This document shows, in pieces, positions 8,298 through 16,805 of a stretch of DNA of 64,000 nucleotides (positions are counted from its first letter, which is position 1; each line of letters opens with the position of its first letter). The stretch lies in contig NZ_FMZI01000016.1 in assembly GCF_900101505.1 (NCBI RefSeq), positions 1 to 64,000 of the forward strand, given 5' to 3'. The position numbers were made by a program, and so were the translations under genes. This stretch comes from Antarctobacter albus. Lineage in GTDB: Bacteria > Pseudomonadota > Alphaproteobacteria > Rhodobacterales > Rhodobacteraceae. The notes beneath the pieces are model-generated. The model was not told where the DNA came from, did no database searches, and saw nothing but the letters and a program-made list of their open reading frames with translations.

Positions 8298-9557
8298 ATG
8301 AGTGACGCCACCCAAGCCCGGCCGCAGGGGTTCGCGGCCTATATCGCCGTGACCGCCGCCTACTGGGCCTTCATGCTTACCGACGGGGCGCTGCGGATGC
8401 TGGTGCTTTTGCATTTCCACACGCTGGGCTTTTCGCCGGTGCAGCTGGCCTACCTGTTCCTGCTGTATGAATTCGCAGGCATCGTCACCAACCTCTCGGC
8501 GGGCTGGATCGCGGCGCGGTTCGGGCTGACCTCGACGCTTTACGCGGGCCTGTCGCTGCAGGTCATCGCCCTGCTGGCGCTGGCCCAGCTGGACCCGGCG
8601 TGGAGCCTGACTGCCTCGGTGGTCTTCGTCATGGCGGTGCAGGGCCTGTCCGGCGTGGCCAAGGACCTGTCCAAGATGTCGGCGAAATCGGCGGTCAAGC
8701 TGCTGGCGCCAAGCGGGCAGGGCGGGCTGTTTCGCTGGGTCGCGATTCTGACCGGGTCCAAGAACGCGATCAAGGGGCTGGGCTTTTTGACCGGCGCGGC
8801 GCTGCTGGCGCTGTTCGGCTTTGTCCCGGCGGTGCTGGGCATGGCGGCGGTGTTGGGTGCGGTGCTGCTGGCGGTGGCCTTGCGGATGCCCTCGGGCCTG
8901 CCCACCGGCAAGAAGGGCGCCAAGTTCAAGGAGGTCTTTTCCAAGGACCGCAGCGTAAATTGGCTGTCGGCGGCGCGGGTGTTCCTGTTCGGCGCGCGCG
9001 ATGTCTGGTTCGTCGTCGGCATCCCGGTCTATTTCTACGCGGTGCTGTCGGACGGCAGCGAAGAGGGCAACCGCATCGCCTTTTTCACCATCGGCAGCTT
9101 CATGGCGGTCTGGACGATCCTCTACGGCGCGGTCCAGGCCTATGCGCCGAAGGCCCTGCGCGCCGCCACGCGTCCGGCGGCAGAGATCGTGGGCGCGGCC
9201 CGGGGCTGGGCCTTGTCGCTGACGGTGATTCCGGCGGTGCTGGCGGTCCTGGTGCTGGCGGCGGGCGACCCGGCGCCCTGGCTGACGGCGACGATCATTG
9301 CCGGGCTGCTGGTCTTCGGCGCGCTATTCGCGGTCAACAGTTCGCTGCACTCCTACCTGATCCTGGCCTTTTCCAGGGGCGAGCGGGTGACGATGGACGT
9401 CGGTTTCTACTACATGGCCAATGCAACGGGGCGCCTGCTGGGTACGCTCTTGTCGGGGCTCAGCTACCAGGTCGGCGGGTTGCCTTTGTGCCTGGCAACG
9501 GCGGCTGTCATGGTGGCCCTCAGCGCGTTGGGCGCGGCGCGGTTGCGCGCCCTGTGA
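8298..9557 (+). CDS. arsJ: Organoarsenical efflux MFS permease ArsJ
   Basis: Major-facilitator transporter, 419 residues with about 12 membrane segments, expected to export 1-arseno-3-phosphoglycerate made by the upstream GAPDH. Characteristic ArsJ sequence is visible: DGALRMLVLLHFHTLGFSP, LLYEFAGIVTNLSAGWIAAR, LSGVAKDLSKMSAKSAVK, and TGSKNAIKGLGFLTGAALL. ATG 8298 follows the previous stop by 4 bp. It is last in the operon. No ArsB or Acr3 arsenite pump is seen in the window. Confidence 0.9.
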   Translation: MSDATQARPQGFAAYIAVTAAYWAFMLTDGALRMLVLLHFHTLGFSPVQLAYLFLLYEFAGIVTNLSAGWIAARFGLTSTLYAGLSLQVIALLALAQLDPAWSLTASVVFVMAVQGLSGVAKDLSKMSAKSAVKLLAPSGQGGLFRWVAILTGSKNAIKGLGFLTGAALLALFGFVPAVLGMAAVLGAVLLAVALRMPSGLPTGKKGAKFKEVFSKDRSVNWLSAARVFLFGARDVWFVVGIPVYFYAVLSDGSEEGNRIAFFTIGSFMAVWTILYGAVQAYAPKALRAATRPAAEIVGAARGWALSLTVIPAVLAVLVLAAGDPAPWLTATIIAGLLVFGALFAVNSSLHSYLILAFSRGERVTMDVGFYYMANATGRLLGTLLSGLSYQVGGLPLCLATAAVMVALSALGAARLRAL

Positions 9558-9564
9558 GGGTTGG

Positions 9565-10449
9565 TCAGGCGACCTGGACCGGTGACAGCTGGCGCCGCGA
9601 CGAGATCCGGGGCAGGGGCATCTCGCGGATCAGCCGGTCACAGCCGTTCAGCGCCAGGTATTCGTCGTAGTTGTCGAACCCGTCGCGGCGGGCATAGTCG
9701 ACAAAGCTCTCGGTCGGGATGCCGTTGGCAAGGATGATCTCATGGGCATCCAGTTCCACGTGCCAGTACGTAAAGCTTGCCGGCGCTTCCGAGGCGCGCA
9801 TCATCCTGATGTCCGAATGGTTGATCAGGGCCGAGGCGTTGACCAGCATCCCGTCGAGCACCAGCGCGTGATCGGGCGAGACATAGAGGTCGCGCTTGGG
9901 CAAGCCACTGCCGAGGGCGCCAGCGGCAATACGGATCGGCAGCCGCCCGATGGGTTTGTTCACCGCCTGGGGGCGGACCTCCATCCGGGCCAGCCAGCGC
10001 AGGGGCAATGCGCGGCCATCGGCGGCAAGGACCAGGTCGCCATGCGCCAGCGTCTCGATCCGGCGAGGGCCGTCCGGCGTTGCGATGCGGGTTCTGGTCA
10101 GGAAGCAGTTGTAGACATTGGCATCATCGCCGGTCTGGGTGATGGCCTGGGTCACGGCAGAGAGGGTCAGCGCCGACAGATCCTCCTGCGAGGAATCGAA
10201 GGGGATATAGTATTCCCCCAACCCGTTGGTGAAGATCGCGTAGTAATTGCCACCGATGTTGATCGTGTAGCCGGAATAGCCGGTGGTGATCAGCCCGTAG
10301 TAATCCAAGGAATCGATGTTGTCGTCGTTGTTGGAGTCGTTCACCGTCGCCAGTGAGGGCGTGTAGACATAGCCCGTCAGCGGCGACAGGGTCGTGCCCG
10401 TATCGGTTGCCGTGAAGGTCAAGACGCCGTCTGCTGCAAGATCTGCCAT
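9565..10449 (-). CDS. Hint-domain (Hedgehog/intein-like) protein
   Basis: 294 residues. Residues about 113-255 match a roseobacter-type Hint domain (Hint_2): the nucleophile cysteine C115 in NCFLTRTRIATPDGPRRIETLAHGDLVLAADG, then LYVSPDHALVLDGMLVNASALIN and FTYWHVELDAHEIILANGIPTESF. The first 110 residues are Thr/Ser/Tyr/Asp-rich with no known domain and no signal peptide; similar proteins are often exported by type I systems. It is convergent with arsJ (7-bp gap). The AT-rich upstream DNA (10450-10609) carries the inverted repeat AGGCTA (10474-10479)/TAGCCT (10496-10501). Self-cleavage activity is unproved. Confidence 0.8.
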   Translation of the reverse strand: MADLAADGVLTFTATDTGTTLSPLTGYVYTPSLATVNDSNNDDNIDSLDYYGLITTGYSGYTINIGGNYYAIFTNGLGEYYIPFDSSQEDLSALTLSAVTQAITQTGDDANVYNCFLTRTRIATPDGPRRIETLAHGDLVLAADGRALPLRWLARMEVRPQAVNKPIGRLPIRIAAGALGSGLPKRDLYVSPDHALVLDGMLVNASALINHSDIRMMRASEAPASFTYWHVELDAHEIILANGIPTESFVDYARRDGFDNYDEYLALNGCDRLIREMPLPRISSRRQLSPVQVA

Positions 10450-10609
10450 GTGCGGTCCCTTTCATTCAGGGACAGGCTAGGTCACTACAAATTCGTAGCC
10501 TAGAAAATTACCCCAATGAATTAAGGGGCTTATGTCACAATTTTAACGAAATAGAATTTGACTGCGCAACAGTGCGCGCCGTAGTGGCCGCGGAACAGGG
10601 GCGGCGGCA

Positions 10610-11071
10610 TCACAGGTCGGGGGGCAGCGTGTCCAGAAGTCGATCCAACCCGGCCTCGAAATCGGCCAGCGTGTCGCCCAGGCGGCGTTCCAGTTCCGCC
10701 TGGTAGGTTTTGGCCAGCGGCAGCAGCTCTGCCATGAGCGCGTGCCCCTTGCCGGTTAGGGCAAGACGCACCAAACGCCTGTCACCCGCATCGGCGGCCT
10801 TTTCGATATAGCCCGCGGCCTCCAGCCGGCTGGCCGCGCGGCTGACCTTGCTTTTCTCCATCGCCACGCGGGCTTCGATGTCGCGGACAGAGACGGTGCC
10901 GCGCCCGTCCAGCGGCTGGGCCAGGTGGACCAGCACCCGCCATTCGGGGATCGAGATGCCAAAGCGCTCGCGGTATTGGCGGGCCAGCGCCTCTGATGTC
11001 TTTTCGGCCGCAACCGCCAGCCGGTAGGGGGTAAAGCCTGAAAGGTCGAACTCTGGCAAGGGTTTGGTCAT
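10610..11071 (-). CDS. MarR-family transcriptional regulator
   Basis: 153-residue winged-helix regulator. A helical N-terminus is followed by ISIPEWRVLVHLAQPLDGRGTVSVRDIEARVAMEKSKVSRAASRLEAAGYIEKAADAGDRRLVRLALTGKGHAL, which holds the recognition helix and the basic DRR wing of MarR proteins. The start ATG 11071 is where homology begins; upstream in-frame codons would cross the palindrome at 11117-11128. It lies downstream of cobS on the same strand, but the gap of more than 120 bp suggests its own promoter. The ligand is unknown. Confidence 0.85.
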   Translation of the reverse strand: MTKPLPEFDLSGFTPYRLAVAAEKTSEALARQYRERFGISIPEWRVLVHLAQPLDGRGTVSVRDIEARVAMEKSKVSRAASRLEAAGYIEKAADAGDRRLVRLALTGKGHALMAELLPLAKTYQAELERRLGDTLADFEAGLDRLLDTLPPDL

Positions 11072-11116
11072 CGCGGGGTCCCGTATCAGTCTGGGCGCAG
11101 TGTAGCCCTGTCCTCG

Positions 11117-11128
11117 TTGCAGTTGCAA
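11117..11128 (-). promoter_or_regulatory. Candidate MarR operator
   Basis: TTGCA (11117-11121) and TGCAA (11124-11128) form a palindrome with a 2-bp centre, 46 bp upstream of the MarR start. MarR proteins commonly bind such short symmetric sites at their own promoters, so autoregulation is likely (inference). Confidence 0.45.
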
Positions 11129-11192
11129 TGAGGGCGCAGGCGCAATTACCAGGCCTGACAGACCTGCCCAGATTTCGAGCACCCGACCGGGT

Positions 11193-11945
11193 CTAGAGCA
11201 CGGCGGCCAGAACCAGCCAGCCCGCTGTCTCGCTGGACAGTTGTGCCGCCCCCAGCACGTCGCCGGTCTGTCCTCCCAGCAGCTTGCGGGCCCGCCAGGC
11301 GACCCAGGCAGCGGCCAGCATCATTGCAATCAGCACAGGCAGGGCGGCCATGCCGGTGGCAAGCGCCGCGCAGAGCGTCAAAAGACCGCCCGGCAGCCAC
11401 ATGCGCCAGGGCGCGGCGACCCGGTCTGTGGCGGCCATTTGTCCCAACCCGTCGTGCCGGGCGGGCGGCATGAGGTCCAGCAGGATCAGCATCGCCAGGC
11501 GGCTGGCCGTGCTGACCAGCAACATGCCTGCCCATGCGGTCGCGGGCAAGGCGCTCAGCGCAGAGGCTCCAAGCCCGGTGGCAAGGATCAGTGCGATCAC
11601 ACCGTAGCTGCCGACCCGGCTGTCGCGCATGATCTCCAGCCGGTGCGCCCGGTCACGCCCCCCCATGCCGTCGGCGAAATCGGCAAAGCCGTCATGGTGC
11701 AGCCCGCCCGTCAGTGCGGCCAGCACCGCCAGCACGGCAAAGCCCGTGGCCAGCGGAGGCAGGTTCAGCGCCTGAAGACCGGCCAGGATCGCCCAGGCCC
11801 CAAGCCCCAGCGGCAGACCGGCCAGTGGAAAGCTCCACCGCGCCTGTGCCAGTGTCGGCGCCGGATCATCCAGCCGTCCCATCGGCAGGCGGGTCAGCAT
11901 CATCATCCCCAGCCGCAGCTCGTCGATGCGGCGGCGCAGGCTCAT
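11193..11945 (-). CDS. cobS: Adenosylcobinamide-GDP ribazoletransferase (cobalamin synthase)
   Basis: Integral-membrane enzyme (CobV in P. denitrificans naming) joining adenosylcobinamide-GDP and alpha-ribazole (phosphate), the last assembly step of cobalamin. 250 residues. The signature LTGGLHHDGFADFADGMGG followed by RLEIMRDSRVGSYGV is present, with 5-6 hydrophobic segments. The start is the ATG at 11945, overlapping the cobT stop (ATGA). It is third in the minus-strand operon cobU-cobT-cobS. Confidence 0.92.
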   Translation of the reverse strand: MSLRRRIDELRLGMMMLTRLPMGRLDDPAPTLAQARWSFPLAGLPLGLGAWAILAGLQALNLPPLATGFAVLAVLAALTGGLHHDGFADFADGMGGRDRAHRLEIMRDSRVGSYGVIALILATGLGASALSALPATAWAGMLLVSTASRLAMLILLDLMPPARHDGLGQMAATDRVAAPWRMWLPGGLLTLCAALATGMAALPVLIAMMLAAAWVAWRARKLLGGQTGDVLGAAQLSSETAGWLVLAAVL

Positions 11946-12949
11946 GCGTCCGAGACACCCGCTTCGGCGAAGGTGGCCATGCCGTTGTGGCAGGCCAGCG
12001 CGCCCTTCACGATCGCGAGCGCCAGCGCCGCGCCAGAACCTTCGCCAAGTGCCATGCCAAGATCCAGCAACGGGGGTTTCTCCATCGCATCGGCCAGGCG
12101 CCGGTGCCCGGGTTCGCGGCTCATGTGGGCGATCAGGCAGTGGGCCAGAAGGTCGGGTGCGGCGGAATACAGCGGCGTGACCGCAGCGGTGCAGATGAAG
12201 CCATCCAGCAGCACCGGGATGCGGGCCATGCGCGCCGCAAGGACCGCGCCGCAAAGCGCCGCCTGCTCGCGCCCGCCAAGGGCGGCAAGGCGCATCATGG
12301 GCGCCAGCGCAGCGTGTTTCTCGACCGCCTTCGTCACGACGCGCGCCTTGAGGCTCATGCCATCGGCGTCCGATCCCGTGCCCGGGCCGACCCAGTCCGG
12401 TGCGGTGCCACCAAAGGCCGCAAGGGCCAGCGCCGCCGCAACGGTCGAATTGCCGATCCCCATTTCGCCCAAAAGCAGGATATCGGCGCCGGTATCCACC
12501 GCCGCCGCGCCCCGGTGCAGCGCGTCAAGGCATTCCTCTTCGCTCATCGCCGGTTGATCGGTGAAATCCCGCGTCGGCCGGTCGAGGTCCAGCGCGATTA
12601 CGTCCAGCTCGGCGCCCGTGGTCCGGCACAGCTGGTTGATCGCGGCGCCCCCGGCGGCAAAATTCGCCACCATCTGCGCCGTCACTTCCTGCGGAAACGG
12701 GTTCACACCCTGCGCGCAGACGCCGTGGTTTCCGGCAAAGACCAGTGCCTGCGCGCGTTCGATCACCGGGCGATCGGTGCCGCGCCATCCGGCCATGAAA
12801 GCGGCCAGATCCTCCAGCCGCCCCAGCGAGCCGGGCGGTTTCGTCAGTTGCATCTGGCGCGCTGTCGCCGCCTCGGCCGCGGCCGTGTCGTAACCGGGAA
12901 GATCGAGAGAGGTCACCGCGTCCAGCGACGCAAGGGGCAGGGTGCTCAT
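11942..12949 (-). CDS. cobT: Nicotinate-nucleotide:dimethylbenzimidazole phosphoribosyltransferase
   Basis: Makes alpha-ribazole-5'-phosphate from NaMN and 5,6-dimethylbenzimidazole in the lower-ligand branch (CobU in P. denitrificans naming). 335 residues, close to the family norm of about 340. Recognisable blocks: TKPPGSLGRLEDLA, VFAGNHGVCAQGVNPFPQEVTAQMVANF, LLLGEMGIGNST, and the C-terminal DLGMALGEGSGAALAL carrying the catalytic glutamate. It overlaps both cobU and cobS by 4 bp. BluB, which makes the DMB substrate, is not in this window. Confidence 0.93.
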   Translation of the reverse strand: MSTLPLASLDAVTSLDLPGYDTAAAEAATARQMQLTKPPGSLGRLEDLAAFMAGWRGTDRPVIERAQALVFAGNHGVCAQGVNPFPQEVTAQMVANFAAGGAAINQLCRTTGAELDVIALDLDRPTRDFTDQPAMSEEECLDALHRGAAAVDTGADILLLGEMGIGNSTVAAALALAAFGGTAPDWVGPGTGSDADGMSLKARVVTKAVEKHAALAPMMRLAALGGREQAALCGAVLAARMARIPVLLDGFICTAAVTPLYSAAPDLLAHCLIAHMSREPGHRRLADAMEKPPLLDLGMALGEGSGAALALAIVKGALACHNGMATFAEAGVSDA

Positions 12950-13458
12950 GCGGGTTTGACTTTCAGTGGGTGGCCCGCGACGCAGAACCAGAGTTCGTCG
13001 CAGGCTTTGGCGATACGTTGATTGACCAGCCCCGCCGCATCGCGAAAGGCGCGGGCCAGGGCATTTTCCGGGACGATCCCTGCGCCGACCTCGTTGGTGA
13101 CGAAGATCACCGGCGCGGATTGCGCGGGCAGGGCCTCTGCCAGCGCCTCGACCGCCGCCTGCCAGTCCTCTTCGGCCAGCATGAGGTTGGTCAGCCAGAG
13201 CGTCAGACAGTCGACCAGCCGGGGCGCCGAACCATCGGTGTCCCGAAGGGCGGCCAGCAGGTCGCGCGGGGCCTCGACGGTCCGCCAGTCCGCGTCGCGG
13301 CGGGCCTGGTGCAGGGCGATGCGGTCGGCCATTTCGGCGTCATGGGCCTGCGCGGTGGCGATGTAGATCGCGGGCCGCCCGAGGTCGAGCGTCATGCGCT
13401 CTGCAAGGCTGCTCTTGCCAGAGCGTGCGCCACCCGTGATGAGGATCGACTTTCCCAT
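12946..13458 (-). CDS. cobU: Adenosylcobinamide kinase / guanylyltransferase
   Basis: Bifunctional enzyme (CobP) that phosphorylates adenosylcobinamide and transfers GMP to it. 170 residues. P-loop GGARSGKS lies at 9-16, followed by IYIATAQAHDAEMADRIALHQARR, VDCLTLWLTNLM and VTNEVGAGIVPENALARAFRD. ATG 13458 begins MGKSILIT, the usual N-terminus; upstream in-frame ATGs would enter the 45-bp divergent gap shared with cobC. It leads the cobU-cobT-cobS operon. Confidence 0.93.
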   Translation of the reverse strand: MGKSILITGGARSGKSSLAERMTLDLGRPAIYIATAQAHDAEMADRIALHQARRDADWRTVEAPRDLLAALRDTDGSAPRLVDCLTLWLTNLMLAEEDWQAAVEALAEALPAQSAPVIFVTNEVGAGIVPENALARAFRDAAGLVNQRIAKACDELWFCVAGHPLKVKPA

Positions 13459-13503
13459 GCGGTCGTGACAAAGCATGTTCCGATCTGGTTGAAAAGCCCC
13501 GAA

Positions 13504-14088
13504 ATGACGCCGCCCGACGCCTCTGAACTGCTGTTGATTCGACACGCGCCCGCGCTGCATGACGGGCGTTTGTGCGGACGCATGGACGTGCCCGCAGAGC
13601 TGGGCGAGGCGGCGGTGTGGGCACCTCTGCAGGCCCTCGTGTCAGAGGTCGCGCACCGCGTGGTCAGCCCGGCGCTGCGTTGTCGGCAGACGGCGCAGGC
13701 GCTTTGGCCCGGGGCGGAACTGGAACAGGACGCGCGCCTCTGGGAACAGGATTTCGGCGCCCATGACGGGCTGCGGTTCGACGAGATCCCCGACATCGGT
13801 GCGCTGACCTCAGGGGAGTTGGCCGAACACCGTCCGCCCGGGGGCGAAAGCTTTGCCGACATGGTCGCGCGGGTACGGCCCGCTCTGAAAGAACTGGCGG
13901 AGAAGGCGCGGCAGGATGGGCCGGTCGCCGTCGTGGCCCATGCCGGTACGGTGCGCGGGGGAATTGCGCTGGCCCTGGGCGTTGTGCCGCCTGCGCTGGG
14001 GTTCGAAGTGGCGCCCTGGTCTGTGACACGCCTGCGCGCCTATCCCGGCGGTCTTTCCGTGATCTCCACCAACTGGCGCCCGATCTAG
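13504..14088 (+). CDS. cobC: Histidine phosphatase, probable alpha-ribazole phosphatase
   Basis: Phosphoglycerate-mutase-like phosphatase, 194 residues, with the RHAP-type motif LLLIRHAP (R13, H14), SPALRCRQTAQAL, EQDFGAHDG and the second histidine in VVAHAGTVRG. Within a cobalamin cluster this is most likely the enzyme that removes the phosphate of alpha-ribazole phosphate or adenosylcobalamin phosphate. The family is broad, so the substrate rests on context. It is the first gene of a plus-strand run, divergent from cobU, with 4 bp to the next gene. Confidence 0.8.
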   Translation: MTPPDASELLLIRHAPALHDGRLCGRMDVPAELGEAAVWAPLQALVSEVAHRVVSPALRCRQTAQALWPGAELEQDARLWEQDFGAHDGLRFDEIPDIGALTSGELAEHRPPGGESFADMVARVRPALKELAEKARQDGPVAVVAHAGTVRGGIALALGVVPPALGFEVAPWSVTRLRAYPGGLSVISTNWRPI

Positions 14089-14092
14089 CCCA

Positions 14093-14881
14093 ATGGTCTT
14101 TGTCGCGGGGCATTTCGGGGAATGGCTGCAGGGGCGGCTGGGGCCTGACGGGCCGGTGGCCCTGGTGACGCTGGTCTGCCCGGATTGGGGTGTCCGGGTG
14201 ACGCGGCACGGGGATGGGCCGTTGCGGGTTTCGGGCACGCCCGAGGTACTGGCGCCGGACATGGTGCAGGGCTTTCTGACGGCTCTTGGCGTGACGCTTG
14301 AGGGGCAGGTCACGATCACACCCGATTTCCCGCCCGGGGGCGGCGCGGGCATGTCGACCGCCGCGCTTGTGGCGCTGGGCCGGCTTGCCGGGAAGGATGG
14401 CGCTGAAGTGGCGCGGGCCTGCCTGCAGATCGAGGGCGCGAGCGATCCGCTGATGTGGCCGGGGTCCGACCGACTGCTCTGGGCCTCGCGACGCGCAGAG
14501 GTGCTGGACGCACTCGGCCCGGTGCCGCACTGCGAGATCCTTGGCGGGTTCCTTGGCGCGCCGGAACGGACGGACCCCAACGACATGCGGTTTCCCGACG
14601 TGGCTGACCTGGTCGCCGACTGGCCGGGGGCCGGATTGGCGGGCAAGGCCGCGCTGGCCAGCGAATCCGCCCGGCGCTGCACGGCGTTGCGCGGCCCTGC
14701 CGATGACCCGACCGAGTCCCTGGCAAGGGACCTGGGCGCGCTGGGCCATTCCCGTGCCCATACCGGCCCCGCCCGCGCCTTGATCTATGCCCCGGGAACC
14801 TTGCCGGATGAGGCCGAGGCGCAGATGCGGGCGGCGGGCTATGCCGGGGTCTTTCGCTTCATGACGGGAGAGCCGGAATGA
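14093..14881 (+). CDS. bluE: GHMP-like L-threonine kinase (BluE type)
   Basis: 262 residues. The segment PPGGGAGMSTAALVALGRL (GGGAGMSTA at 82-90) is the GHMP-kinase phosphate-binding motif, and AGHFGEWLQG at the N-terminus is typical of PduX/BluE-like 'propanediol utilization' kinases. L-threonine kinases supply L-threonine-O-3-phosphate, which the decarboxylase two genes downstream converts to the aminopropanol phosphate linker. The name follows BluE of Rhodobacter species, assigned from context and pattern and not from alignment. It overlaps cbiB by ATGA. Confidence 0.7.
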   Translation: MVFVAGHFGEWLQGRLGPDGPVALVTLVCPDWGVRVTRHGDGPLRVSGTPEVLAPDMVQGFLTALGVTLEGQVTITPDFPPGGGAGMSTAALVALGRLAGKDGAEVARACLQIEGASDPLMWPGSDRLLWASRRAEVLDALGPVPHCEILGGFLGAPERTDPNDMRFPDVADLVADWPGAGLAGKAALASESARRCTALRGPADDPTESLARDLGALGHSRAHTGPARALIYAPGTLPDEAEAQMRAAGYAGVFRFMTGEPE

Positions 14882-15813
14882 TCTTTGCACAGGTCATGCT
14901 GATCGGCTTGCTGCTGGACGTGGCACTGGGCTGGCCCTCGGCGCTGTTCCGGCGGCTGTCACACCCGGTGGTCTGGATCGGCTCGCTGATTTCAGCGCTT
15001 GAGGCGCGGTTGAACAAGGGGGGTGCACGGCGGCGGTTTGCCACGGGCTTGCTGACCGTGATGTTGGTCCTGCTGGTCTCTGTCTGTCCTGCCGTTCTGG
15101 TGACGGTTGTGCTGGGCAAGGGCTGGGCGGCGGTCCTGGTGCTGGGCGTATTGGCCTGGCCGCTGATTGCGGTGCGCTCGATGTACGAACACGTCGCTGC
15201 CGTCCGCGATCCGCTTTTGGCCGGGGATCTGCCCGCCGCGCGCCATGCCCTGTCGATGATCGTGGGCCGTGACCCCAGTGCGCTGGACGGTGCCGGGATC
15301 AGCCGCGCGGCCCTGGAAAGCCTTGCCGAGAACACGTCGGACGGCATCGTCGCGCCGCTGTTCTGGGGCGTGGTGGGGGGGCTGCCCGGCATCGTGGCCT
15401 ACAAGGCGATCAACACGATGGACTCCATGATCGGCCATCGCAATGAACGATACGAGCATTTCGGAAAGGTGGCCGCACGTCTGGACGACCTGGTGAACCT
15501 TGTTCCGGCGCGTTTGACCTCGCTTGTTTTTGCATTGGCTGCCAATGGGTTTTGGAGGTCTCTTCGAGTTGTGTCTCAAGACGCCGCGCGCCACCGCTCG
15601 CCCAATGCGGGCTGGCCCGAGGCCGCCTTGGCGGGTGGGCTGGGCGTGCGTCTGTCCGGGCCGCGCGTCTACGGTGACCGCGTTGCCCAGGAACCCTGGG
15701 TCAATGAAGGTGCCGCCGATCCGGCGGCGCGTGACATCGCCCGGGGCCTTGCGCTTTATGTCCGGGCGATGTTTCTCTGCGGCGCGGTCCTTACCGGGCT
15801 GGCGATACTCTAG
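14878..15813 (+). CDS. cbiB: Adenosylcobinamide-phosphate synthase
   Basis: Membrane enzyme (CobD in P. denitrificans naming) attaching aminopropanol phosphate to adenosylcobyric acid. 311 residues. Family blocks: HPVVWIGSLISALEARLNKGG, ARHALSMIVGRDPSALDGAGISRAALESLAENTSDGIVAPLFW, YKAINTMDSMIGHRNERYEHFGKVAARLDDLVNLVPARL, and HRSPNAGWPEAALAGGLGVRL near the C-terminus. Four to five membrane segments are evident. It is coupled to bluE by a 4-bp overlap, and cobD follows 9 bp later. Confidence 0.93.
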   Translation: MIFAQVMLIGLLLDVALGWPSALFRRLSHPVVWIGSLISALEARLNKGGARRRFATGLLTVMLVLLVSVCPAVLVTVVLGKGWAAVLVLGVLAWPLIAVRSMYEHVAAVRDPLLAGDLPAARHALSMIVGRDPSALDGAGISRAALESLAENTSDGIVAPLFWGVVGGLPGIVAYKAINTMDSMIGHRNERYEHFGKVAARLDDLVNLVPARLTSLVFALAANGFWRSLRVVSQDAARHRSPNAGWPEAALAGGLGVRLSGPRVYGDRVAQEPWVNEGAADPAARDIARGLALYVRAMFLCGAVLTGLAIL

Positions 15814-15821
15814 GGGAAAAG

Positions 15822-16799
15822 ATGCGCGATCACGGCGGCGATCTGGACCGGGCCAAGGCCCGCTTTGGCGATGGCGACTGGCTGGACCTGTCGACGGGGA
15901 TCAATGCCGTGCCCTATCCGTTGCCAGACCTGCTGGCCCGGGCATGGGCAGCCTTGCCCACGCGGGCAGAGCTCGCTGCCTTGGAGACTGTGGCGCGGAC
16001 AACCTACCGGGCCGGAGAGGACACCGAATGCGTCGCGCTCGCCGGTGCGCAGGCCGCGATCCAGCTGGTGCCGCGTCTGGGCATCGGGGGCGAGGCCCGC
16101 GTCGTCGGTCCCACCTACAACGAACACGCAGGAGCGCTGACGGCGCAGGGCTGGACCGTGACCCAGGTCGGGGATGCGGATGGCCTGAAGGGCGCGCGGC
16201 TTGGGGTCGTGGTCAACCCGAACAACCCGGATGGGCGGTTCTGGACGCCGGAAGAGCTGATCGGCCTGGCGCGGGACGTGGGCCTTCTCGTGGTCGACGA
16301 AAGCTTTGCCGACCCGGCGCCGGAATATTCGATCATTCCCTTTCTCGACAGTTTGCCCGAGGGTGTCCTGATCCTCGTCCTGCGATCCTTCGGCAAGTTC
16401 TACGGGCTGGCCGGTCTGCGGTTGGGATTTGCGCTTGGCCCGTCCGCGTTGGTGGGCGAAATGCGACGGCTGGCCGGTCCCTGGGCGGTCAACGGGCCGG
16501 CAATCGCAACCGGATGCACTGCGCTGGCGGATACGGACTGGCAAGTCCAGACGATCGCGCGGCTGTCGCGTGACGCGGTGCGCATGGATGCGCTGGCCGA
16601 GGCGGCGGGCTGGTCCCCGGTGGGGGGCACGGTCTTGTTCCGAACCTATGAGACGGGCGATGCCCTGGTCGCGCAGGAGCGGTTGGCCGAGGCGCGGATC
16701 TGGACCCGCGTCTTCCCCTACTCGGCGGGCTGGCTGCGGTTGGGCCTGCCGGGGTCCGAACCCGATTGGGCGCGTCTGGAGGGGGTGCTACAAGGCTGA
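15822..16799 (+). CDS. cobD: Threonine-phosphate decarboxylase
   Basis: PLP enzyme (CobC in P. denitrificans naming) converting L-threonine-O-3-phosphate to (R)-1-aminopropan-2-ol O-2-phosphate, the linker used by CbiB. 325 residues: HGGDLDRAKARFG N-terminus, LDLSTGINAVPYP, VVVNPNNPDGRFW, VVDESFADP, and the Schiff-base lysine K192 in RSFGKFYGLAGLRLG. Directly downstream of bluE and cbiB, it completes the linker module. Shorter than some family members, with no missing motif seen. Confidence 0.9.
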   Translation: MRDHGGDLDRAKARFGDGDWLDLSTGINAVPYPLPDLLARAWAALPTRAELAALETVARTTYRAGEDTECVALAGAQAAIQLVPRLGIGGEARVVGPTYNEHAGALTAQGWTVTQVGDADGLKGARLGVVVNPNNPDGRFWTPEELIGLARDVGLLVVDESFADPAPEYSIIPFLDSLPEGVLILVLRSFGKFYGLAGLRLGFALGPSALVGEMRRLAGPWAVNGPAIATGCTALADTDWQVQTIARLSRDAVRMDALAEAAGWSPVGGTVLFRTYETGDALVAQERLAEARIWTRVFPYSAGWLRLGLPGSEPDWARLEGVLQG

Positions 16800-16805
16800 C
16801 GGCGC

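Noticed and set aside
11193-12949. CobS/CobT as cobaltochelatase subunits
   Set aside because: Sequence motifs show cobalamin synthase and DMB phosphoribosyltransferase (enteric naming), not the AAA+ chelatase subunits of the same names; the chelatase partners of CobN are absent from the window.
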